Below are positions 1 to 5,698 of a stretch of 6,621 nucleotides of DNA, piece after piece (position 1 is the first letter of the stretch; the number at the start of each line of letters is the position of its first letter). This DNA comes from Parcubacteria group bacterium Athens0416_74. Lineage in GTDB: Bacteria; Patescibacteriota; Minisyncoccia; Phycocordibacterales; UBA2100. The notes under the pieces were generated by a model that worked only from the letters and a program-made list of their open reading frames with translations, did no database searches and was not told where the DNA came from. The position numbers were made by a program, and so were the translations under genes. The stretch lies in NCBI GenBank assembly GCA_007375785.1, contig VMEY01000057.1, positions 1 to 6,621 of the forward strand. The letters are read 5' to 3'.

Positions 1-1687
1 CATCGGCACGCTCCTCGATACGTACCACAACATCGTTCTTCCTAGTGCGTGCACCGTATCGGATGTATCCGGCTCGACTCACAACTTCTCCGGCTCGTAC
101 CTCGGCATATGCGCTCTCGTCGAGGCGAAAAACGAAGGGTACGTAACAAGCTACGAACTCGTCGAATTCGCTGGCGTGGGTCTCTTTGCCGATAGTATCG
201 ACGGCATGAAGGACCCGAGCACCTCCTACTGGGCGCTGTATCACAACGGCGTATACGAAGAGACGCGAGGTCTCATTACACTACCGCTCGTCATCGGCGA
301 TACGATGTCACTCATCTACACGAATTTCATTACGAATGCGACGTCGAGCACCACGGATATGAGAGTCATCGCACTACGCGAAGTGACTGAGGTAGAAAAC
401 CAAGAACCCGAACCGAGCGGGAGCGGAGGGGGTGGTGGAGGCGGAAGTGGAGGTGTGAACCATATTACTTTCAATGTACCGGCTGCGCTCGCGTACCTTA
501 CGAGTAAGCAAGCGGTAGACGGTTCCTTCGGTAACTCGCTGCTCACTGACTGGGCGGCGATGGCTTTCGCAGCGGCGGATCCAGGCGAAGCAAAAATCAA
601 ACTCAGAGCATATCTCGTGAGCACAGCTCCTGCCCTCTCGGGAGTACAAGATTATATTCGCCACGCGATGGCACTCATGGCTCTTGGCATTGATCCGTAT
701 GCAGGCACGAGTATCGACTACATCGCCCCGATAGTAGCGAGCTTCGACGGCACACAGATAGGCGACGCCTCGCTCGACAATGATGATATTTTCGCGCTCT
801 TCCCTCTCATGCACGCGGGATACGGCAGCGCCGATGAGATGGTGAGCAAGAGCGCGGCATTCATCATAGCGAGACAGCAGGAAAACGGTTCGTGGGTCGG
901 CGGCGTCGACGTCACTGCTGCCGCCGTGCAGGCCCTCGCGCCGTTGAGCTCTCTTCCCGGTGTATCGACGGCCATTACGAAGGCTGAGAACTACCTGAGA
1001 CTGCAGCAGCAAAGCAACGGAGGTTTTGCGAACAGTTCTGCGACGAGCTGGACCATGCAGGCGATTGCGGCACTCGGGCAACAAGAGACATCATGGAGTG
1101 TAAACGGACTCTACCCGTCCGACTACCTCGCTTCTCTCCAACAAAGTGACGGAGGCGTGGAACTCACTTCGGCAAGCGACCTGACCCGTGTCTGGGCGAC
1201 TGAGTACGCGATACCGGGCGCGACCGGCAAGACCTGGAACTCACTCCTCTCGAGTTTTGCGAAACCTGCAGCAGGGACAACGTCGACCACGGGAGGAGGC
1301 GTTTCGGTCGCGACTGAGTCTGCGACGACTACGCCCGCGGCAGCAACAGCCACGACGACCCCAATCACTGTGGTGGCGACATCATCTTCCGCAACCGTGA
1401 TTACCGAGGCCACGAGCACGCCCACTGTCGAAATCTTTGCAGATGCTGTCGGAGAAATTGAGGATGGGACGCCTACGGCGAATATCGCTCAAATACCCGT
1501 CCAAAGACTAATTCCCGAAGAAACGCCATCGCCCGAACCTGTGCCTGTCGAAGAGACTCGCGGACAAGTGGCCGCCGCAGCTGCGGTGGGAGACATGGAT
1601 TGGACGCTGCTCATTCTCACAATCCTCGCACTCATACTCTTGGGAATCGGAGGATACGTCGGATTCGCGCGAAAATACTGGCGGTAA
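1..1687 (+). CDS. Membrane-anchored surface protein, DUF4430 plus prenyltransferase-like toroid repeats (5'-partial)
   Basis: The frame is open from base 2, so the true start and any signal peptide lie outside the window; a GTG at 176 is internal. There are 561 visible residues. Residues 1-128 resemble DUF4430 (transcobalamin C-terminal-like), with a WALYHNG motif at 77-83 followed by a beta-rich GDTMSLIYT stretch. A Gly/Ser linker at 139-151 leads into an alpha/alpha-toroid region, about 161-420, with QW-like repeats: QAVDGSFG (near 170), RQQENGSW (near 292), QQQSNGGF (near 335) and LQQSDGGV (near 379). A Thr/Ser/Ala-rich stalk (422-468) and a Pro/Glu stretch (498-520) follow, then one hydrophobic helix (about 533-555) and a short basic tail, ARKYWR. 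Expected topology is an extracellular head on a stalk with a C-terminal anchor. The ligand is unknown. The toroid fold occurs in terpene cyclases and cobalamin-binding proteins, but no catalytic DxDD is seen, so binding or adhesion is likelier than catalysis. It converges with the minus-strand array 26 bp downstream. Confidence 0.85.
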   Translation, partial: IGTLLDTYHNIVLPSACTVSDVSGSTHNFSGSYLGICALVEAKNEGYVTSYELVEFAGVGLFADSIDGMKDPSTSYWALYHNGVYEETRGLITLPLVIGDTMSLIYTNFITNATSSTTDMRVIALREVTEVENQEPEPSGSGGGGGGGSGGVNHITFNVPAALAYLTSKQAVDGSFGNSLLTDWAAMAFAAADPGEAKIKLRAYLVSTAPALSGVQDYIRHAMALMALGIDPYAGTSIDYIAPIVASFDGTQIGDASLDNDDIFALFPLMHAGYGSADEMVSKSAAFIIARQQENGSWVGGVDVTAAAVQALAPLSSLPGVSTAITKAENYLRLQQQSNGGFANSSATSWTMQAIAALGQQETSWSVNGLYPSDYLASLQQSDGGVELTSASDLTRVWATEYAIPGATGKTWNSLLSSFAKPAAGTTSTTGGGVSVATESATTTPAAATATTTPITVVATSSSATVITEATSTPTVEIFADAVGEIEDGTPTANIAQIPVQRLIPEETPSPEPVPVEETRGQVAAAAAVGDMDWTLLILTILALILLGIGGYVGFARKYWR

Positions 1688-1713
1688 CACGCCGATGAGT
1701 TGTGCGAGTATCG
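1688..1713. other. Convergent intergenic gap without a visible terminator
   Basis: These 26 bp separate the TAA of the plus-strand surface protein from the TAG ending the minus-strand ATP-grasp reading frame. No GC-rich stem with a T-run can be seen on either strand, so the two convergent transcripts probably overlap or end by another route. Confidence 0.6.
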
Positions 1714-1881
1714 CTACTTCCTTTTGGCTCTCTTCGTCTCGCTCATGCTTCTCAATACCTCTTCGTAGAGCTGCTCGACAATGCGGCGCTGGGCCCTACC
1801 CTTCTGCGCATAATGATCGAGGCCCGGTGCAGAATTAATCTCAATTATCCGATACTGCCCTGGTGGCTTCGCGATATCCTC
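1714..1881 (-). pseudogene. Detached C-terminal remnant of the ATP-grasp ligase
   Basis: Directly after the TAA at 1882-1884 the same frame stays open for 55 codons and ends in TAG at 1714-1716. It carries the unmistakable end of an ATP-grasp fold: a KPPGQYRIIEINSAPGLDHY stretch, whose E-x-N supplies metal ligands in this family, followed by an amphipathic Glu/Arg-rich helix and a basic tail, KRAKRK. There is no start codon or ribosome-binding site of its own that would make a sensible protein. It is therefore the severed end of the gene upstream, not a separate gene. The segment normally joining the two parts, about 24 residues including the conserved G-x-D motif, is missing. Confidence 0.75.
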
Positions 1882-2670
1882 TTATCCGGGATGGAGTGTA
1901 TTCGTGACATCGACGGCATCTCCACCGGAGGAAAGATTCGCGTTGTCGAGAAGAAAGATTTTCTCGCCCTGAGGGAGAACCGAGCGCAGGTTCAAATGTA
2001 GAGACCGGAGCCTGTTCCGTATCCTTGGGTCGCTCGGATTGAGGCGTGTGTCGCGGCTCGCTGCGATGAACTCTCGCTGTTTCTTTTTGAGGAGCTGGAG
2101 AATGGTCGACGTCCCATCGCCTATCACATTGAGTGGTATACGCCGATACGCCGAAATCACTCGGTCGTCGAGCACGACAATCCTGTAGTCATCCCCGCGT
2201 ACCACCTCTTGCACGAGGGCAACTTTGTCCAATTTGAAAATCGATGCAAGAGCACTCCGCAGCTCTTTGTCGCCCCGAGCAAGATGTACCCCTTTTCCCT
2301 GACTGCCACTATTGGGCTTCGCTATGACCGGAAAACCAATCTTTTTGGCATAGAGACAAGCTTCCTGCATCCCGCGCTTTACACCGAGCGACTCGCAATG
2401 CGTTTTGCTGTAAAATGTTTTTCCGGGAATTGTGGGATACCCCATCTTTCGCATGAAAAAGTTGGCATAATCCTTGTCCTTGCTTATCTCCGCCGCTCCA
2501 AGAGTGTTGATGCCAATGCTGTTGAATCGAAAGTAGGATTTGAGGCCATTTTTAAATGTAATCTGCCCGGCAATGCCCCATTCGGGTTCTATCACCACAC
2601 TCGCTCCTATGCGCGGCGCTATTTTTTTTATGATGTCACCTATGAGCGGCGAAGTCTCTTTTTTCTTCAT
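1882..2670 (-). CDS. Truncated ATP-grasp ligase, cyanophycin-synthetase/RimK-like
   Basis: The product has 262 codons to the TAA. Family members join an amino acid to a carboxylate using ATP, through an acyl phosphate. Visible motifs: FNSIGINTLGAAEISKDK (49-66, family-specific lead-in), the ATP-binding PVIAKPNSGSQGKGV (114-128), the strand VALVQEVVRGDDYRIVV (150-166), RRIPLNVIGDGTSTI (176-190) and, near the end, NANLSSGGDAVDVTNTLHP. The protein then stops, lacking the G-x-D and E-x-N metal-binding segment; the E-x-N part continues in frame after the stop. Translated as is, it should be catalytically dead. The start is ATG at 2670, because the upstream in-frame extension to 2778 is a Cys/Arg-rich out-of-frame reading of the preceding gene. 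This ATG lies 2 nt after the stop of the CofE-like gene, consistent with translational coupling. Either a real pseudogene or an assembly error; see findings. Confidence 0.8.
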   Translation of the reverse strand: MKKKETSPLIGDIIKKIAPRIGASVVIEPEWGIAGQITFKNGLKSYFRFNSIGINTLGAAEISKDKDYANFFMRKMGYPTIPGKTFYSKTHCESLGVKRGMQEACLYAKKIGFPVIAKPNSGSQGKGVHLARGDKELRSALASIFKLDKVALVQEVVRGDDYRIVVLDDRVISAYRRIPLNVIGDGTSTILQLLKKKQREFIAASRDTRLNPSDPRIRNRLRSLHLNLRSVLPQGEKIFLLDNANLSSGGDAVDVTNTLHPG

Positions 2671-2672
2671 GT

Positions 2673-3356
2673 TTAGAATTTCATAAGAGGTCCGTACATA
2701 TCGTCTGCAATATCGATGCGAAGTTCTCCGCGCTGTACGCGCTGCGCAAACGTTACGGGTGCACCCTCTATGATGCAAAGAGGTTGCTGTTCGTTGCCCT
2801 CTCCCATCAGAGAGGTAGCTGCGCTCGCGAGCGAATCTGCAAGATTGGTCTGCGTGTATTGCATCTTTCGACTAAAAATATCTTTTTGCCCTCGGTAGTC
2901 GCGCAGCCCTTTGAACCCTGCGTACCCCAGTGCGATTCCGACGACCCCGGCGCGAAGAGGCATCACACGACTATCGGCGACGATAACCCCAAGATTTCGG
3001 ATGTTGTAGTGGCGCAGCATTTTCAGACGAATCTTCTTTGCTGTTGCAAATGAATCTTTGGGGAGAAGGATAATCTTTCCGTTTGCATTGGAAGAGTCGA
3101 CTCCAGCGTTCCACATCAGGATTCCGTCTTTGAGCGTCACGTGCCCGAGTGTGGTTTTTTTCCGCCACACTGATTCCGTGCGAATGACCGCCGCTTCATC
3201 TTCCATACTCGCTGTACGACCCTCCGAGAGGGCAACTATTTTTGACGTGACGACGAGTACGCTTCCCTCTTTTAGAGTCGAGATATGCGCTTGAATGAAC
3301 CCGAATAAGTCTTCATGCTCTTCGAAGACCCTCGTCTTCACCGCACGCACGTTCAT
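2673..3356 (-). CDS. CofE-like gamma-glutamyl ligase (F420-0:L-glutamate ligase family)
   Basis: This 227-residue protein belongs to the CofE/FbiB-N family (known members about 250 residues), which adds L-glutamate to a lactyl-phosphate cofactor precursor with GTP. Visible motifs: SVLVVTSKIVALSEGR (32-47), NAGVDSSNANGKIILLP (83-99), GVIVADSRVMPLR (123-135), IALGYAGFKGLRDYRGQKD (141-159) and a Thr/Asp-Ser-Leu helix (168-183). In F420 enzymes the third motif normally reads near DTFGRPWR; here the Gly-Arg is replaced by a Val-Met version, suggesting another acceptor. No other F420 gene is present in the window, and members of this family in F420-lacking bacteria are often labelled 'folate-metabolism gamma-glutamate ligase' without proof. 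The ATG overlaps the upstream SDR stop as ATGA (3353-3356), and the ATP-grasp gene starts 2 nt after its TAA. The family call is firm; the substrate is unknown. Confidence 0.85.
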   Translation of the reverse strand: MNVRAVKTRVFEEHEDLFGFIQAHISTLKEGSVLVVTSKIVALSEGRTASMEDEAAVIRTESVWRKKTTLGHVTLKDGILMWNAGVDSSNANGKIILLPKDSFATAKKIRLKMLRHYNIRNLGVIVADSRVMPLRAGVVGIALGYAGFKGLRDYRGQKDIFSRKMQYTQTNLADSLASAATSLMGEGNEQQPLCIIEGAPVTFAQRVQRGELRIDIADDMYGPLMKF

Positions 3357-4063
3357 ACAGTTTGCTTTTTCCGCACGTCATCCGTCTTCCAAATTTCTAT
3401 GTGCTCAGCGGGCTCTCTCTCCGCCAAATTATTGACAATGATTTTCGCAACATCAGCAGGCTCCATTGATTGGTCGTAATCCTCGTGTTTGTGCTCACCA
3501 AAAAGGCCGGTTTTGATGCGGTACGGATATACGCCGAGCACTCGGATGCCCGACTCCTTTACTTCATCGCGCACGGACTGCGTAAATCCTTCGGCTGCAA
3601 ATTTGCTCGCCGAATACGCGGCACCGAGCGCTTTTCCTTTGAGCGCACGCACAGAGATTGTGTTGAGGATTATACCGCTTTTGCGCTCACGCATATGCTT
3701 GATTGCTTCGAGCATTCCGTACGCGAGCCCAAAATAATTCACCTCGACAAGCTGATGTGCTCGGCCAAAATCAATATTTTCCGCAGGAGAGTACGGCATC
3801 CATATACCCGCGTTGTTTATCCAGAGGTCGATTTTGCCCCACTCCTCGATTGCTGCTCTGCCAAGTGCTTCTACCTGTTCACGGTCCGTCACGTTGCAGT
3901 GCATCGTCGGGCTGTCGAGCTCGACGCCGAGGTCAGCGAGATCGGGACTATCGATATCCGAGATGAGTACATGTGCTCCGCGCGAAGCCAGCTCACGCGC
4001 AAGCGCGGCACCCAAGCCTCTCGCACCTCCCGTGAGGACAACCTTCGCATCCTTGAGTTCCAT
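3353..4063 (-). CDS. Short-chain dehydrogenase/reductase (classical SDR)
   Basis: 236 residues, a normal classical-SDR length. The Rossmann glycine motif TGGARGLG is at 11-18. An acidic residue at the end of beta-strand 2 (D36 in ISDID) favours NAD(H) over NADP(H). NNAG is at 83-86. The catalytic tetrad N109, S137, Y150 and K154 is intact (YSASK), so an active oxidoreductase is expected. The usual PG motif after the active site is PY here (P180-Y181, in VYPYRIKT), a small departure from the family pattern. The substrate cannot be deduced. It lies 24 nt after the DUF817 gene, and its stop overlaps the CofE-like start by 4 nt, so it is very probably cotranscribed and may act on the same compound as the two ligases downstream. 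No clear ribosome-binding site precedes the ATG. Confidence 0.9.
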   Translation of the reverse strand: MELKDAKVVLTGGARGLGAALARELASRGAHVLISDIDSPDLADLGVELDSPTMHCNVTDREQVEALGRAAIEEWGKIDLWINNAGIWMPYSPAENIDFGRAHQLVEVNYFGLAYGMLEAIKHMRERKSGIILNTISVRALKGKALGAAYSASKFAAEGFTQSVRDEVKESGIRVLGVYPYRIKTGLFGEHKHEDYDQSMEPADVAKIIVNNLAEREPAEHIEIWKTDDVRKKQTV

Positions 4064-4087
4064 ATGTGCAGTGACGATACCAGCTTT

Positions 4088-4882
4088 TCAGGCGCGGGCA
4101 ACGTGTGCGCTTTTATAGTGCTTGAGGTACGCGACGATGATGAAGCTGATTATCACAAGCAAGAACCACGACGTTATTTTATTGGTCGAGACCACATTCC
4201 AGATGTGCACCTGGTCCGGGTACTGCCACGCGCCGTAAAAGGTAGAGATGTTTTCTGCTATCCAGATAAAGAACGCGATGAGACAAAACGCGAGCGCGAG
4301 CGGCATGTGCCGCTTCTCTCGTATGACCGTAAAGTACACAGTCGTTCGCGCGAACAAAAGAAAGACCGCAGGAATGAGTATGAGCCGAAGGTCGGGAATG
4401 AAGTAGTTGGTGAAAAAGTTGATATAGATTGCCGCACAGAGCGCGAGTGTCCACGAATACGGCGGAAATTCCTGCAGTTCAGTCTTCATAATGCGCCAGG
4501 ACTGCGCGAGGTAGCTCCCCACGGCTGCATACATAAAGCCTGCAAAGAGCGGTACGGTGCCTATCGTGAAAAAGCCCGGTTCAGGATAGCTCCACGAACC
4601 GACGGCCGGGTGCGTCTTGAATGTCTCGAGTGCGAACCCGATGAGGTGGAAGAGAAAGATTGTTTTCACTTCGTCCCACGTCTCTATCTTCGCGAGGTAC
4701 AAAATCACCTGCAAGAGTACCGCCGCGATAAAGAGAAAGTCGTAGCGTGCGAGCTCTCCGAGCGGTAGGTATTTCGAAACGAAGAGTAGGAAAAAGAATG
4801 AGCCCGCGAAGATGCAGGAGCGCGCCTGTTTAAGCCCAAAAACGATGAGTTCGAAAACCCAATCTTTCAGTTTTTCCATCAT
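4088..4882 (-). CDS. DUF817 family integral membrane protein
   Basis: 264 residues with about seven to eight hydrophobic segments. DUF817 (PF05675) signatures are in order: ARYDFLF (45-51), IETWDEVK (66-73), an LETFKT helix end (85-90), GSWSYPEPG (95-103), VPLFAGFMYAAVGSYL (110-125), INFFTNYFIPDLR (154-166) and WIAENISTFYGAWQYP (207-222), followed by a last helix and a Lys/His-rich tail. The family's function is unknown. Conserved acidic, His, Trp and Tyr residues inside membrane segments hint at transport or membrane enzymology, but this is speculation. I chose the ATG at 4882, the first of two tandem ATGs (the second at 4879). The in-frame extension to 4960 would be translated from the tRNA-Leu and is rejected. 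The start lies only 2 nt beyond the tRNA 3' end. Confidence 0.88.
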   Translation of the reverse strand: MMEKLKDWVFELIVFGLKQARSCIFAGSFFFLLFVSKYLPLGELARYDFLFIAAVLLQVILYLAKIETWDEVKTIFLFHLIGFALETFKTHPAVGSWSYPEPGFFTIGTVPLFAGFMYAAVGSYLAQSWRIMKTELQEFPPYSWTLALCAAIYINFFTNYFIPDLRLILIPAVFLLFARTTVYFTVIREKRHMPLALAFCLIAFFIWIAENISTFYGAWQYPDQVHIWNVVSTNKITSWFLLVIISFIIVAYLKHYKSAHVARA

Positions 4883-4884
4883 TG

Positions 4885-4966
4885 TGGGCATGGGGAGACT
4901 CGAACTCCCAAGGGTTGCCCCATACGCTTCTGAGACGTACGTGTCTACCAATTGCACCACATGCCC
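4885..4966 (-). tRNA. tRNA-Leu (anticodon CAG)
   Basis: 82 nt, class II. The acceptor stem is GGGCATG/CATGCCC with discriminator A. The D-arm is GTG/CAC around a loop containing TTGGTAGA. The anticodon stem is TACGT/GCGTA with a T-G closing pair and loop CTCAGAA, giving anticodon CAG (bases 4930-4932) that reads CUG. A long variable arm (GGGG-CAA-CCCT), typical of Leu, precedes the T-arm GGGAG-TTCGAGT-CTCCC. The 3' CCA is not encoded (A is followed by CAATG), so it must be added by a nucleotidyltransferase. It sits 15 nt after the purN stop and 2 nt before the DUF817 start, on the same strand, so it is likely cut from a shared transcript. Confidence 0.95.
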
Positions 4967-4981
4967 GTGGAGGCATTGTAG

Positions 4982-5665
4982 CTAATTTCCATCTTTCGGA
5001 AAGTATTGATAGTTGGAGGGATATTTCACACTCGATGAGTCCTCTCCATCCCATGCAATGTCGCCATGTACCACCATGTTGGTTATTCGCGGTTGCCACT
5101 CGTGTTCAGCTTCGTTTACTTTTTTGGCGATATCTTCAGCCGACATGCCTTTATCGAGCGCGACTCGATGCTCGAAAAATACAGGCCCCCTGTCATACTC
5201 GTCGGTGACAAAGTGCATCGAGAATCCGGATTCGGATATCTCCCCTGCATCAAGCGCACTCTTCACTGCCTCGTGCATCCGGTGCCCGTACATCCCCTTT
5301 CCTCCGAATCGGCCATTATCAAATGAGAGAAGCGCAGGATGAATGTTGAACGTGCGACGAGGGTCGAGACCCTCGATTTTCTTCATCCACCCAGAGAGCG
5401 CCACCCACAGTTCCCCTTTTTCTATTGCAGTGTTTTGCAAAACACTAGAATAGTTTTGCGCATCGTACGGACCGGGAAAATAGACAAACGGTACCCCGAG
5501 TCGTTCAGCACGTGTCTGCACACCACCGTGCTCGTGATTCGATACGACGGCCACGATGTCGGCTTCGAGATCACCTCCCCGACTATGCTCCAGGAGATTT
5601 TCAAATCCCGTACCCCCAGCGCTCGCGGTCCCGGAAGCAAAAACGACCAGTTTGGGACGCGTCAT
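4982..5665 (-). CDS. purN: Phosphoribosylglycinamide formyltransferase, 10-formyl-THF dependent (PurN)
   Basis: 227 residues, close to the usual PurN length (about 212 in E. coli). It transfers a formyl group from 10-formyltetrahydrofolate to GAR, giving FGAR, the third step of purine synthesis in the cytosol. The catalytic triad is present: N107 and H109 in NIHPALLS, and D158 in TDEYDRGPV, matching N106/H108/D144 of E. coli. VALSGWMKKI (88-97) matches the folate-site strand. The N-terminal phosphate-binding loop is unusual: instead of GxGSN it reads SGTASAGGTGFENLL (11-25), a longer Gly-rich loop. Loops after NIHP are also longer (DNGRFGGKGMYGHR). The start is ATG at 5665; an in-frame ATG at 5692 would add nine residues and cover the putative promoter. 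It diverges from purT with 33 bp between starts and leads the minus-strand array. Confidence 0.9.
   Translation of the reverse strand: MTRPKLVVFASGTASAGGTGFENLLEHSRGGDLEADIVAVVSNHEHGGVQTRAERLGVPFVYFPGPYDAQNYSSVLQNTAIEKGELWVALSGWMKKIEGLDPRRTFNIHPALLSFDNGRFGGKGMYGHRMHEAVKSALDAGEISESGFSMHFVTDEYDRGPVFFEHRVALDKGMSAEDIAKKVNEAEHEWQPRITNMVVHGDIAWDGEDSSSVKYPSNYQYFPKDGN
5429..5446. repeat. 18-bp perfect palindrome inside purN
   Basis: AGTGTTTTGCAAAACACT is identical to its reverse complement over 18 bp. It lies in a variable part of purN, coding for a Ser-Val-Leu-Gln-Asn-Thr stretch, about 220 bp after the start codon. A second GTTTTGC occurs at 5453-5459, 21 bp (about two helical turns) from the first at 5432. 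It could be an operator or a folding element; no function is shown. Confidence 0.6.
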
Positions 5666-5672
5666 AGACGCT

Positions 5673-5678
5673 ATTCTA
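5673..5678 (-). promoter_or_regulatory. Putative -10 element for purN, leaderless spacing
   Basis: On the minus strand TAGAAT (five of six to TATAAT, within TATAGAAT) ends 7 bp before the purN ATG at 5665, which puts the expected transcription start at or next to the A of the ATG. No good -35 hexamer and no Shine-Dalgarno sequence are seen. This is inferred from spacing and sequence only. Confidence 0.45.
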
Positions 5679-5683
5679 TACCC

Positions 5684-5692
5684 TGCTATCAT
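5684..5692 (+). promoter_or_regulatory. Putative extended -10 element for purT, leaderless spacing
   Basis: TGCTATCAT has the TGn extension and a hexamer five of six to TATAAT. It ends 6 bp before the purT ATG at 5699, so the predicted transcript would begin at about the start codon. A weak -35 (TAGACG, four of six to TTGACA) is at 5665-5670 with a 16-bp spacer. No Shine-Dalgarno sequence precedes the ATG. Confidence 0.45.
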
Positions 5693-5698
5693 GCCGAC

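Noticed and set aside
416..454. G-rich repeat region
   Set aside because: The simple GGN repeats encode a poly-Gly/Ser interdomain linker; nothing suggests a separate DNA element.
374..1084. Minus-strand reading frame of 236 codons opposite the surface protein
   Set aside because: It is Arg-, His- and Cys-rich with no motif; the plus strand encodes clear toroid repeats and the frame is open throughout.
1562..1590. CCGCAGCTGCGG palindrome in the surface protein gene
   Set aside because: Only 12 bp, expected by chance in a GC-rich Ala-coding stretch.
1882..1884. Alternative genetic code or stop-codon readthrough explaining the TAA
   Set aside because: Some CPR lineages recode TGA, not TAA. 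TAA ends the surface-protein and CofE-like genes here, and the missing G-x-D segment is not explained by readthrough.
2671..2778. N-terminal extension of the ATP-grasp protein from 2778
   Set aside because: The extension is an out-of-frame reading of the CofE-like gene, rich in Cys and Arg. The ATG at 2670, just after that gene's stop, fits the operon spacing.
3148..3171. Stem AGTGTGG/CCACACT with a T-rich loop, resembling a hairpin terminator
   Set aside because: It lies inside the CofE-like coding sequence and the T-run is in the loop rather than after the stem; probably coincidence.
3470..4768. Long plus-strand reading frame (432 codons) antisense to the SDR and DUF817 genes
   Set aside because: Its product is Arg/Cys/Glu-rich without any recognisable domain, while both minus-strand proteins show full family motifs. 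It is a shadow of their codon use.
4883..4960. N-terminal extension of the DUF817 protein from ATG 4960
   Set aside because: Those codons lie inside the tRNA-Leu; the family match begins at the tandem ATGs at 4882/4879.
5666..5692. Alternative purN start at 5692
   Set aside because: It would add nine residues before the first conserved strand and cover the putative -10 element; MTRPKLVVFASG from 5665 is the typical PurN beginning.
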